Shown: positions 35,239 to 47,602, counted from the first letter of the stretch. The stretch: DNA of 64,000 nucleotides from Nemopilema nomurai (GCA_003864495.1 ML133472.1:682001-746000); one strand, 5' to 3'. Made by a program: numbers and translations. The notes: generated by a model from the letters alone, not told the origin.

Positions 35239-38200
35239 TCATGAAATCCTCTCACTGGATTCATTTCGATTGGGCTCGATCCCTCCAGGTAAAAGCATGT
35301 TTTTTACACTCGACGTTACAGGAATTGTTGGCTTTGAAGTTCTAACAACAGGGACATCGCCAACGCGTGAATTTAGACCCAGCACAGAAACGAGGTCATT
35401 TATGGAGGCCCTCTTTTTCATGTCTTCCAAGCACAGCTTCTTGGCGTCCATCTCATCGCTGCGATCCATATAATGACGCTTCATAAAGTCTCTGCACCAC
35501 GCGAAGCTTGGCCTAAACTTCTCCATGTGCGGCACGGCGACTTCCTCGGCCTTCTTCTTAATAACTGCGAGCAAAGGCGAGCTATGCCCTTTGGAATGTT
35601 CAACCTCCTCGAAAACAACACTCTCCAGCTCTGGCGGCAGTTCACAGGGGACGTTGCCCTCGTTGAGCCACGTGTGGATGGTCGATTTCGGAATATTGAA
35701 TTGTTTCGAAGCAGCAGAAAGTGTCTTGCCAGACTTGACAAACTCTGTGGCCTTCATGCGATGTTCATTCGAGTAGGTCCCGTACGTTTTCCGGTGCTTT
35801 GAGGTGGGCGATTCGCTGTTATAATGGTTGTGATACTGCTCTTTGTACCATTTTTCATGCTCAATCCAGTCGTCAGGATAAAGTATTTCATCAATAACAC
35901 CAAAATCGACTGCCAAGAAATTCAACAAAATCACGCATGATAAATTAACAACAACCAAAATGCTCAATTAATCTTGTAGTACCAGAAAAAAATATTCTGC
36001 CCAAAGGAATTCATTGTTCTCTATTAGGAAGGTGCTAAAAGCAGCGAAGTAAAGATAATAACAATCATCTGAAAAACTAACGAAGTTTAATAAAACCATT
36101 AAGCTTGGTGAATCGGATATCATAAACGTTGGCAGACAAAAAAGCAGTCAAAAAAACTTTGAAGCAAAAAAATACCATTTCTAATAAACTGATGAAATCT
36201 CGTTTTAATAATTCAAGATGAATTACAAATGACATCATCGCATGTGAAATAGTAATTTTTTGGACAAATGGTCAACATATAATGCATTCTGCAACAATTG
36301 AACTTGCATGTTTAAGACCAAACAGGCGCCCAGAACATAGCTACTTGAAATGAATTTTCCAGGATTCAAGATCGACAAAAACATTCTACACTAATTATCA
36401 TTTTTTCACAAACGTTTTACAAGAAAGCATTTCACGAGAAGAAAATACCGGACCATGTTAGTAGGCCATTAACAGTAAAATCTCCTTTGTCACAACACGC
36501 CCCAAAAGCCGTAACAGCATTTTTGACAAGAAGAGGAGCACAGAAACTGACTTACTATACTGCATGTCAGCATCACTTAGGCCCATACTGTCATCTGGCT
36601 CGGTTTTGATGGCAGTGGGTTTGCTGTTACTCGTCAACAGCTGTACCAAGGTGCTCTGAGATGAGGGGTTGGAACCAATTAACGGATTCTGCTTCGGCTC
36701 AATCTTGACCAGATCTCCCCCAATGATGTATTTCGGCTCATCCTTGATTGTAGTTTGAGCAAATGAATGTCCTAAGTCCGACACGTTCTTGTGGTATTCG
36801 TGTTCTCCCTCGTCGGCTTTCTCGTGATGAAAATCTGAAAAGTACATCGGTGCTATCAGAAAGAAGGCTTAGGATCAAAACTTTGACTACTTATTCTCGT
36901 ACGCAAACAAATGTTTCGAAATCAATCAATCAGTCAATCAAGTACTCAATCAGTTACGAAACTCAAGGTAGGTGGTCGCTCCAAAACCTGGGCTCTTGGA
37001 ATCAGATGAATCCTCAACAGCCTAAAAGTGACAACGAAACAGAACAACAAAACCGAAAATGAAAGCAGAACATCAAATGCTACGATGAACATAGCGTGCA
37101 GAGAGCATTGAGATTCAAAGAGCTTTGAGATTCAAAGAGCATTGAGATTCAAAGAGCATTGAGATTCAAAGCAAACAAACCTTTCTTCCTATGTCCCTTC
37201 TCTGGCCTCGTCGTTACATCCTCGTGCAGCCAGTTATGAACCGTGCTTTTCGGGATGCCAAACTTCTTCGCAGCTGCGCGTGCGCTGTACCCTTTCTTGA
37301 CGAATTCGATCACTTGCAGACACGTGCTCTTCGAATACGTCCCTCGGTGACGTCGGCGTTTAGGATTGTCTGGAAAAAAATTCAAGTAGAGGTTAGCTAA
37401 TGAGACTGAGGCTATTCCACGAGACTCTTTCCTTTTGAGTATTCAATTTGTCGTTTTTTTGGATCGTGAAATAGACGGCATTGATTTAAGTTTTAAAACT
37501 GTTGCAATCTAAAAATCTTCGACTTGCTAAGCTAATATTTTAGAAATATTATGAGAAGCATTTCTACAGGCAGAAAATATGTGCTGTTTTAGGCCTAGAT
37601 CACCATATATTGATGAAATTGCGGATTTACAGGCTAAAAATTTTATAAATAGGTTATCATTGCGCAGTGAAGAAGGCAAACATTTCTAAAACTGGAAACA
37701 GCCACCACTAGCTTCAGTCATAATGGCTACAGCCTCGGGCTGCTATTTAAATCTCTTTCGGTTTGTCATTGAGTAGACCAGGTTTTGGCACAAGCGATTT
37801 CGGCATATTACCCCCCAAATCCTCAAACAAGGTACCTACCAACGTGCTTTATACAGACGAAAACAAACTGTATTTGTTTTTGTTACTACCTAACTTCTGA
37901 AGGTAGTTTTTAGGACACTGAGAAGCTTAAGCTTATCGAGCTGTGTTCTGGTCCTCTCGATGTGACCACACCTCATGATTCCTAATGTCTGGAATTACAG
38001 AGAGCTAGCGACTCTTCACACTCTTTGTACAAGTTTGGTCATGCAAGGGAATCGAACCACGGACCCTTGAGACTGTATAAAACGATTTGTATAAAACAGA
38101 ATTTGTTTCTACTTCGTAACGAAAAGGCAGGAGGTAAAATCTTCATAAGCATAGAAAATATTCAAAGTAAAGATAATTGGACAAAGTTTTATTTTTAGCA

Positions 38201-41200
38201 AAATTTTGCATACATGGCTGGGCCCTTTAAAGTCGAGGTTTGGTAAAACACATTGACAGTAACAAAAGCGATCGAGTGTATTTATTTGAGAAATAACTTA
38301 AAGCAGGCCAAACGCACAAGGTGGAACGACCAGCAAAAGACAAGATAAGGCTAGAATCGAAAGAGATTAGAGAGTTTATGGTGAAAACAGCTTGCAGTGG
38401 CCTGGGTGGAGGTGATGATGTTGAATAGAATGCATGTGTGTTTGTACACTCCATTGCAAACAAGCTAGGCTTCAAAGCATGCTCAGCGATGAGCTGGAAA
38501 TGCTTCGCACGAAGAGTCGCCGAACAAGACAAGACAAATGGTTTGTCAAGATTATAGTTTAGAGCATGAAATAATTAAGAGAGAATAGAGTAGCAATTCA
38601 GAAAAGAGGGAAGTTGGAGGGAAGCAATTTCAAAAGAACTAAAGAAGGTGGGGGAAGAAAGTCCATCAGAAAAAGACCCCGGTTATAGAGAAGCGTGTAC
38701 TCTCTATAAAGAGGGGTGTAACGATTCGCGGTAAATGCAAACATTTGATTAATGTAAATATCAAGGAGTACTGGGAGCAACATGCGAGTACTAGTTGATG
38801 CAGGCAGCAATAGAACGAGCCAAAATGTAATTTACGTCTTCCTGTCGATACGACACAAGGCACAAGTTTCGTCATCTGCAATCCCGATCAGAGATTGACA
38901 GCGGTGTGGTAAACCTAGTGCATATTCCCTTTGCTCTTATTCCCTTTGCTCTTATTCCCTCTGCCATCACAATCTGATAGCATTGAGCATCGAGGAAATG
39001 CTCTTAAAGAGAGTGCTCTTTCCAGGCCAACTAAGATATCAAGAAAACTAACTCGCTTAATATCGATAACTCACCATCTTCGTGCTTGTCGTCGTTCTCG
39101 GACGGACTTGCATGATTGTTATGATAATAATCCTCGCCATTCTTCTTGCATTCCAAGAAGTTAATCAGTTCCTCCTTGGTCATTTCATGGGCTTTAGCAA
39201 ACATTTCCAGGCCCTTGTCACTCCGAAGAAAACTTATCATCTGGCCCTCTTGAATGTAAATCGAATCTGCTTCACTTGGTGTCGCTGAGGGGACTGGTGA
39301 CGAACATGATGACTCACTCATCACCGACTCACTTAACACTGGGTGAAAAGCAAATTTGATTTGATTCGTCAATATATATGATCCATTTAGGCATTCATAA
39401 ATAGTCACAAGATTAGCTGAACTCTATTGCCCGCTTCAGAAAGTAATGACGACATTACGATTAATTGTTCGATTAGTAATGAGAATATCTTCTTTATAAC
39501 CTTATTTATTTGCTATGTGAGTTCAACTAACTTATCATTACAGACAAACAGAGCAAGCTTTACTCATTTCGAATGCTAGAAAAAAACTGCACTTACTTAA
39601 AGAAGGAAAGAAAGACAAAATACATAACACACTAAAAAATGTATCTCCAAAAGTTAAGGCTTGCTCATAAACTTAACCAGACATAAAAGTAGCACCTACC
39701 TCCAGAATCCGAGGCTGCACTTTGAATAGGGATGGTTGGGCTTGGAACGAAAATTGTTGGTTCACTCGGGACCATATACAGTGATGACACTGGGCTCTGT
39801 ATCTCCACTTTCAGAGCTGGAATTGCTGGGTGCTGTGAGCTATGTCCATTTTCAACTAACATGTTTTTCAGAACACTTTCAGAGCCTAGACTGGATTGAC
39901 TTGGTGGCTGAGAATTACAATACAAGTCAGTACAAATGGATTTGGATAATGGCCTAGAGGCAGTGTCTGTTACATTTGCCAAGGAGATATCTGTGTCATA
40001 GTGATCAATACATTGATTTGTGTACCAGAAATCATGATTTACCCAGTTATCAATCTCCTCCTCCATTGGTATCAAATCTAGGAGTAACACAACAGATATT
40101 ATGACTATTAGCCACAATTGATAAATGAATGTGCGACAAAGGGCCTAAAATGCAACTTATCAAAAATTTGTTGAGAAACATTACCCTAAAAATGACTATG
40201 AACATTCTTTAATCAATTAATAAGACCTCACATATATATTTATTTTATTTATATATCAATCTTATAAAGGGCTTTGCACAAGACTTCTAATGTGGTTCTT
40301 TACTGACACTGTACAGAGCATGGAAATGATCAAAACAGGCAAAACTCAAATATGTTATCCTTCTTGCAACCTTATTTTTACAGACATTTTAATCACTGAG
40401 AAGTCCAAGAGAAAAGTGCTCCAGCATTTGCTATAGCAAAATGGTATATCACTGTCAAGATTAAAGAGATAAAGATGAAAATTTTCTCATAATGGATTTT
40501 AAAACTGCAAATAGCATACCGCCAAGGATATAATCTGGCAGTTCAGTATTTACAAGACCAGCCATTGATGCAAATATTTGGGATTCAAATCGCAAAGGAA
40601 TGTTTCAAAGTCATTTTCAATCCATATTCATTTGTCCATCTCTTACTGCTGACTTCTGGTTCTTTCAGTCTGAAAACCTAGGGAGAAAAACACTTGACTT
40701 TAAAACTTTGTCACCAGAAAGGAAATTTGGTTGGTCAAAAAATCACACTCGCTACAACTTGCACTTTGCAAAATGTGCTATTAAAAGAATATTTCTTTTG
40801 CATTAAGCTGCATTAATATAGAGGCATTCTTCAATTAAGCCACCCCTCTCAGTGTGTATCTAGTAAAATATATTTGAACTTACCGAAAATATTACTGTTT
40901 AGATAAAATAAATGAATATTCAAATTTGGCCAGCACACAACTTGCAGTCTGATAGAGTACATTTGCTTTACATTGGTTACATGCTATGTGTATTGTGTTT
41001 TATATTAATTTGTGTTTTTAAAACTCCATGAGATAGATACAAGATTTGTGCCATTGCAGCCCTTTGGCTCATTGCATAGCAGCTTTGTAAATAGTGCAAT
41101 TGAATATTGTGTTATTGAGCCAATGCTTTATGGTACAAACTGCATGCTAACAAAAAAAGCAGAAATACTATTTGTGCACACTTAGTACTTTTTCATCTAA

Positions 41201-43601
41201 CACTTCTCAAAGCACGCAACTGTTAGAAAATGACCAAAAGCTGATAAAGTGAGTGGTCAGCCGCAGATCTAAGAACAGTCAAGGATTTTGAGAAGTCAAG
41301 GATTAGCTGTCTATCCTCAAATATGTGACCACTTCACACCTTGGGAAGAGTCCCATCTCATCAAGTGGAGAGATTCAATCCATATCTGCATAGAGCAGGA
41401 TTTTGCATAGAAATGCATACAGAATCCGAAAAGTCTGATAAAATCACATAGAAATTGACTGAGAAGAACTTCCTTGATTTCCTTCAAATAAGAAAACATC
41501 AAAGATGCAAATCGATAGATGAACTTGTCACCTTTTCAAACAAAAACAAGCATGTAACAAGAAACAAGGGTGTGGAGTACTAAGAAACTCATTAGAAACT
41601 TGTACTAGGAAGAAATGACTGATATGAAGAAATGCCAAATTAGATGGCTTTAAATCAAATGCCCCTTGCCTGATAACTCTTGACTTATAAAAATGCCTAC
41701 AAAAACATTTATATACATGCTCTATTTATAAAAAGTATCATTGCTTGGTGAGACTTTTAATTGAAATATTCCTCATTGCCCAAAAACAGCAAGATTAAAA
41801 CTTTTGTCAGAACTTTTCAAGCTGCTATCCACTGCTGATGGATCTATAGAAGTTTTGCTACTTGCATTTTCTAGGATTTTATACTCAGATATTTCCACTG
41901 ATTTTGTTCCAGCTACGTCATTCCTCACCTTGGCAAATGGAGACTGTTCTGCAATTTTCCATGAGCAGAGATCAACTGCCCTTTTAATCAATTGCTTTAT
42001 TTCGAACTTGGACTGGTTGGAATCATTTCCAGAAATCATGATTCAATGCTCCATTATCTTGTGAGACATACTTTAAGTGGTGATTGAAAAGGGCTAGGGA
42101 CAGGATACTGAATGCTTACTCTATAGTGGAATTTGAGGCAGAAATACAGACAGCAAGTTTAACCTGTAGGGACATATTTGTAAATTTGTTTCCTCTGCAA
42201 CTTAAGATTTTCTCCTAAAGCTGGTGTGATTTCACTTTAGAATATGAAAATTTTTTAGTGATTATCCATGAGTACCACCCCTGAAAAACCTTGCTACTTT
42301 TGCAACCAGCAGCTGACTAGCTCCTTTACACATGGGGTGATTCATGAGTTGCTCTCAATTTTCTGCATAATATTTGCACCAGATTTCTGTCACATACTGC
42401 TTTGTCTGGAATGACTCAACTTTATGGCCTTAATGATACAATCCTTGCCCAATTTCAGGAAAGCGCCCAGTCGCCCATTGCCTCTTTCTTTTTCTTTGCA
42501 AATGATATCACTATTCTCAAAACCGTTCAAAAACAAGCATCAACTAACAACCATGGAACAGCTAGATATTGTTTTGACCTTGTCAAAAACTGATGTTTGT
42601 TTGACTTGCCATTGACACTTGTTTAATGAAAATGAGCTCAATTGATGTCAAATTGTAAACAACGGAAACCATGCAAGAAGATGAAAACAGTGCTAATAAA
42701 AGGACCAATGATGGTAGTACGAAAGGTTTCTGGTAATTAATGGATTGCCATATTAAAAAACCTGGCTAATGCCAGATCAAGGTATGCAGTAGCCTGCACT
42801 TCTAGGGGGTTAGGTCTTGCTGTTGTTGCAAATGGCTGCTCTCTTTGTGCAGGGATTGTTCTCAATTTAATGTGATGTATGCTACAGTAGTTTAAATAAA
42901 TAAATCATACAACCATTAAAGAAATGTTCAACTATTGCAGAAAGAGAGCACAGTTAAGTTGGATTAAAAAGCTTGTGAATCTATTTGAAAAAAACTTGTT
43001 TATAGCTTAAATTTAGCACACATTCTGTCTTAGAGGATTTGTTCCATAGTAAAAAAGTTAAGTGTCGCAACTCAACCCTAACACACAGGTGTGCTACAAC
43101 CTTTCAAAATGATCATAATATATTTATTATTGTTTATCAAGTTTTGTTGCTGTTGTTGCAACATCACATATCAAAGTGAAATAGTAAATTATTCACTTGG
43201 CAGAAGGCTTAAAATATAGGTGCTTTTGAGATGATTTAATTGAACAGTATGACTTAAATGTAAATGGATCCATCCGAGATAACCTAGAAAAGAACAAAAT
43301 TCCTTCGCAATTGAGGAAGGTCAAATGCCGCGTGAAGAAGGAAATGATGAGTTAGGTCATATCATTATGACAGCTTTGATGAATTGGTGCAAAGGCATAA
43401 ACTAGAAACAATAAGAATAAATTACTGGAAGAAAGTTCTTGTTTAGGTGATACCTAAATAAACTTCAGAATAAAAAAAAGGAAACGGCCTAATGAAACCA
43501 TCGACTGTTTGCTTGAAGTGGAAGGAAGACGAACAAACAATTAAATACTATTCAGGGTTGTGAATTTGAACATATAATTAAATTAGCATACCGATAGCCA
43601 T
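35239..43601 (-). CDS. Two-pipsqueak / CENP-B-type DNA-binding protein, probably transposase-derived, 596 aa
   Basis: Exons in gene order: 43601-43592 (ATGGCTATCG), 40077-39700, 39338-39075, 37369-37181, 36834-36556, 35909-35239; 1791 nt with GT..AG borders. Every intron is phase 1. A first pipsqueak helix-turn-helix (residues about 226-265, FVKKGYSARAAAKKFGIPKS) fills the fourth exon. A second (about 415-458, FVKSGKTLSAASKQFNIPKS) lies in the sixth and is followed by a CENP-B/Tc5-type helix-turn-helix (about 470-520, FRPSFAWCRDFMKRHYM). No DDE catalytic core follows, so a domesticated transposase acting as a nuclear DNA-binding protein is inferred. Four SUMO-consensus sites (LKVE, IKDE, VKIE, IKTE) lie in the linkers. 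The frame is open upstream of 43601 to 43922, so the start is inferred from splice fit. Confidence 0.85.
37103..37171. repeat. 18-bp tandem repeat beside a splice donor
   Basis: Four near copies of gagcattgagattcaaa run up to nine bases from the donor of the 37369-37181 exon, on the intron side. One unit has ctttg in place of cattg. It is intronic. Confidence 0.85.
38923..38964. repeat. 15-bp tandem repeat, 3 copies
   Basis: The unit tattccctttgctct starts at 38923, 38938 and 38953, the last with a change. It lies in the intron between exons 39338-39075 and 37369-37181 of the pipsqueak-type gene. Confidence 0.8.
40078..43591. other. Large first intron of the pipsqueak-type gene
   Basis: I see no further exon, known mobile-element protein or RNA gene in this 3.5-kb stretch. 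Open frames here are short and look random. An alternative first exon inside the intron cannot be excluded. Confidence 0.5.
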
Positions 43602-45168
43602 TGCAGTGAATTTGGCAACAGTTCTAAAAAGAATCAAGTGAAAACGGACGGCAATCTGCAACGTAACACGGGCCAACTGGTTTTTCAAAGTAGCACCAGC
43701 ACTTCCAGCGTAGTATCTTATTTTGGTCCGGGGAAGCAACACTGGAGGAGGGGGCTGGGTCGGTATCTCCTTCGCAGAAGGCAGCTTGCGAAGCGTATGC
43801 TTCAGGCTCAACCAGGGACGTCGATTGAGGGGGTGTAGTGATGAAAACTCACCCTGCAAAAGAGAGAAGCGTCTTTTTTCGCACGGGCAATAAAAATTTT
43901 GAAAGGTAAATTCCCCACACAACGGTGGGTGTAGTGTATTTTTTCATTTTCATTCTGTCGTTTTTCCTTTCTATGTTTAAGCAGAAGAATTTTTGCAAAA
44001 AATACTTATAGCCCCCTCCCTGAAAACTCAATTTGATCTGTTGAGCGTGGGCAACTGCTCTAAAAAAATGCCTCATATTCCATTTGCATTATTCCACAAA
44101 GTTATTTTATTCCGCAATAGATACAATTTGTGATCATTTATCTCTTATAAAGAGCTCTTTGACAACAAGGCAGAACGATTTCTTGTTGATGTTTCATTCT
44201 GAATCAATTATTTACAAGACAGTTTTATCTTCGAATGTACATCACTCGAATCTGCATTGGAGTATGTGTGTCGTAGGGTCAAGTCTGTCGAACAACTTTG
44301 CACTTTACATTTTCTATTCATAGGGTTTAGACCAGACGAATGAGTAAAGATCGCTAGGGTTTCTAGGCACCCAGTCCTACAAACAAGAGCATGTATCGAA
44401 ACATTGAAAACCAAAGTCAACACGGGACAAATATTTACCTTTCATAAGATTTTTGGCAAAGGTTTAGATACAACTTCGAAAAACTCCCACTGCTTAACTA
44501 AGCTCTCTGTTGAAAACAAGTTTCACATAATTCCTAACTGAAAACAGGCGAGTTATAAGGTAGGCCTTGGCATTTCAGTGTTGTTTGAATTAATGTGCTT
44601 GAAAGAAATCCCATAAAGCCAGGTACGACAGAAGTAGCGATTAGGACTGGGATAAGTTACTGAAAGTGAATCGGTAGGGTCTAGCAACTGAAATCATCGT
44701 TCGTAATATGTAAGGAATGCTTTTAATACAGAGGTTAAATACTAAAAAATATAATTGTAGAAATCAAGTAATCATTATGTCGGCAATTTTGCTTACTGTT
44801 AATGCTTTTGGAAAGCATTTGTGTACCAGCAAGAACTTCCAGTTTCCTTTGCATTACGAAAGTTGCTCATTCTCCTTTTTGTGAAGCCAAAGGTCGTGTA
44901 ATGAATTTTCAAAAAAACGATTTTTTCGAAGAAAAAATGGCGCAAATGTGTGGGCTTCTATACTTGTAATGGTCAGCTATTATGACTGTAAACAGTATTC
45001 TGAAACTAATGTGGCCCCTCTTGGCCCCTTGTAGTAGCGTGAAAGATGGGCCCCCATGTTTCTAAGAGACCTTTCATTTCGTAGTGCAGTGTGAATTGTT
45101 CCACAGTGATTTGATAATAAGTTGAAATTCTATGTTCTAAATTTGTGCACAGAAGATTATTTCCAGCC
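43602..45168. other. 5' region of the pipsqueak-type gene
   Basis: The minus-strand frame in phase with the chosen ATG stays open from 43601 back to 43922 (MCGEFTFQNFYCPCEKRR and on). It is therefore either 5' untranslated sequence or an N-terminal extension of 107 residues. The extension resembles nothing I know. The remaining sequence to 45168 shows no supported gene. Confidence 0.45.
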
Positions 45169-46243
45169 ACGTTACTAAAACGAGGAACAAGCGAAACAAC
45201 TGAGTAACTACCTAGTAACAAGCGAAACAACCCAGGAACAAGCGGAACAAGCGGAACAAGCGGAAATGTTTGTTAATAACACGTGGGGGCGCTTATCACC
45301 CAACCCTAACACGTGGGACGTTTATTACTGAAATTCCTGTGGGCTAGCACGTGCACTATCACGAGGTCGTCAAACATTTTTGTTATGTAATTAACCATAC
45401 ATCGTTTGATGGACCAGAAAACCTGTCATTGTTTATCACTCGAATCAAACCCCGACATAGAAAGGCAAGGGCTGGCAGGCTGGTACACAAAACGCCCCAA
45501 TTGAGGGGTCGAAATTGGGGTGGGGGATAATATTTAAAAGTATAAAGAATATATTAATGGCAACCGGGTGCCGCTTCGGGGTACGAAAAATACTCTAAGG
45601 TCCTTAATAGAAGGGGGACGGAAATATGAAAAATCTGAAAAATCATGTGATGATTTTCTTTTGGGGTCTAAGGAGATTTTGTAATGAGGCATTGGTTGAA
45701 TTACTAAAACGAGCAGGGTAATTATAATTGTGTACATCAGTCAGGCCTATGTAAATTATTTCGGATGTCATACTACTTTTCTATGTTAAAACTTTTGTAC
45801 AATGCAACCTCTTCATTTAAGCAAGAGAAACTTTACAGAAATTTCACACCTGCAAGATTAAAGAAAAAATGAAGTAAGGGATATGAATGACTGCATATAG
45901 AAATTAAAAACGGGGGGTCCAAAATGCCCCGGTGGGGTCAGAAAAGAATTGCAAAAATTATAAGCGTTCCCTCCTCTATTAAGAACCTTAGATTATTCAC
46001 ACAACGCAGAAAATTTGGAGAATCTTCTGTAAATTGAATCAAAACTCTTTTTCTAGGCATAGATTTTTACTCATTCTTTTTGATTGTACACTATTAATTT
46101 TCACGTTTTTTATAACTTTTGTTGCTACTGTTGCTTAATCTGGTGCAAATTGTTGTTTATTATGTTTGTAAGAGCTAATTAATGTAAATAGCTGATGTAA
46201 GAATGGCTCTTAAGCTAAGTGTATTTAGATAAATTAATTTTTT

Positions 46244-46286
46244 GATGATGATGATGATGATGGTTATGATGATGATGATGATGATC
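46244..46286. repeat. (GAT)n microsatellite
   Basis: Two runs of gat triplets are separated by ggttat. The array lies within the inverted-repeat-bounded region, just upstream of the Rep-like relic. Confidence 0.95.
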
Positions 46287-46323
46287 GCAAATCCTGTCAG
46301 TTTGTTGGGGGAGTAAGCGTACG

Positions 46324-46890
46324 ATGACGATGGCGGTAGGAGCAAGAGGAGCGAAGGCGAAGTGCTGGACATTCACTTATACGTGCTGTCCTGAAAATGC
46401 GAAGGAGCTGCTTGAGCGTAGACTTTGCCTACTTGATTGCGTCCAAAGTCACCAGCGACGCAGTTTACAGGAACATGCTGCGTGGCTATGCTATTTTCAG
46501 ATGCCAGAAAAGAAAGCACCAGGTGGAGGAAATATTAGGCATCGTAGGGAGGCCAGAGATACTGGAGGTGGCAATAGCCAAGGGTTCGTCCAGGCACCAC
46601 ATGGCTCAGGTCAAGTGCGGTGAGTCCTTTTTTGAAATCGGCGAAAACTCCCTGAAAAGGAAGGACAAAAGCCAATTGGAGGTAATGCGCGACAGAAGGA
46701 TGCAGGACGCAACGGAAGAGGCCATGGTGGAGGACTTTGGGGAATCCTGGCTCCACAGTCAATCGACCGTCGATCGGAGCATCGAGAGACAGCGGGCGGA
46801 GGTATCAAAACAGCAGATGCTGGAACGCTTCCAGAATGCCAATCTGCGACAGTGGCAGGAAACTGTCCTCCGGTTGGTTCGAACACTCCC
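46324..46890 (+). pseudogene. Rep-like relic (CRESS-DNA replication-initiator type), frameshifted and truncated
   Basis: One plus frame (from 46324) shows CWTFTY, like HUH motif 1 of circular-ssDNA Rep proteins. The similarity then moves to another frame (46397-46960), which shows RGYAIFRCQKRKHQVEEIL, a block with AKGSSRH, then GESFFEIG, and later LRQWQETVL. That spacing recalls the Rep endonuclease domain (motif 2 region, K-rich segment, the Y-C-x-K-x-G-x-F-x-x-x-G area) and the LxxWQ approach to the helicase. Motif 2 lacks its histidine pair and the motif 3 tyrosine is not evident. The Walker box is absent because the similarity ends near 46890. It is non-functional: one frameshift, missing catalytic residues and a lost C-terminus. 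It could descend from an integrated virus or from a Rep-bearing transposon. Confidence 0.45.
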
Positions 46891-47515
46891 GGCATCTGGC
46901 CACTATTTTCTTGTATCGTCCCATGTGAAACGGTATGACCTTTTGCAAGTCTTGCAGTGATGCCCAGTGTCCCTTTCTCTCCAACGTATCAACATCCAAC
47001 TGTTCGGTCCACTGCACACGCATCTTACGAGCAATTCACTTTCTTGCGCACTTCAGAAACACCTCTGCAACACGGAAGTTTGATAAGATAGAAGCGGACA
47101 CTCCTTGAAACTTTCGGTACTCCATTGTTTCCAACAAAGCGTTGACGTAGCTAACACTTCCAGCATGTCCAATAGATTTTTCATCCTTCAAATGGAATAA
47201 AAAATTGAAGCCAAGTAGTAGTCAATTTTAGCCCCCTCTATCCCTTCCAGCATACTGTGATCGTCCTGAGAGTACTGAATGAACTTGAGGGCACGAGAGC
47301 AAATCTGATTCGCGTGTGCTTTTGTGCGACCACCACCAGTAGAGCTGCACATCCATTTGGCAAACGTCTCACTGAAAATGACCTCGTCGGGAATGATATT
47401 CGAACTACTAATAACATCGTTCGATTCGTCGATCTTCTTGTCACACGTGTTTTGCGGCGCAGCACCATCATCAATGACATCCTTCGGGTATTCGTCATAA
47501 TAAAAGAACCAAGGA
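46890..47515 (-). pseudogene. Recombinase-like mobile-element protein fragment, broken
   Basis: The minus strand encodes FAKWMCSSTGGGRTKAHANQ and then ICSRALKFIQYSQ in one frame (about 47513-47190). After a frame change it reads DEKSIGHAGSVSYVNALLET and finally VQWTEQLDVDTLERKGHWAS and LQDLQKVIPFHMGRYKKI (to about 46910). This layout resembles a repetitive protein family of cnidarian and fish genomes that I associate with tyrosine-recombinase (Crypton-like) elements; the assignment is from memory. The C-terminal catalytic half is not seen. The fragment ends where the opposite-strand Rep-like relic ends, so the two relics abut. Confidence 0.45.
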
Positions 47516-47531
47516 TGCGAATTCGTAACGT

Positions 47532-47602
47532 GCGGAAGCCTTCATGTTCGCAGTCACGTATAAGGCACGGAAGCCTTCATGTTCGCAGTCACGTATAAGG
47601 CA
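47532..47602. repeat. 35-bp tandem duplication
   Basis: Two copies of a unit starting ggaagccttcatgttcgcag begin at 47534 and 47569. The period is 35 bp. Confidence 0.9.

Noticed and set aside
35473..35802. Plus-strand 109-residue open frame
   Set aside because: It is antisense to the last exon of the pipsqueak-type gene, which has recognisable domains and matching splice phases.
38040..38075. tRNA-like T-arm on the minus strand (ggttcgattccctt)
   Set aside because: The surrounding bases do not form the other arms of a cloverleaf and no A-box is evident at the right distance. It is at most a remnant of a tRNA-derived element.
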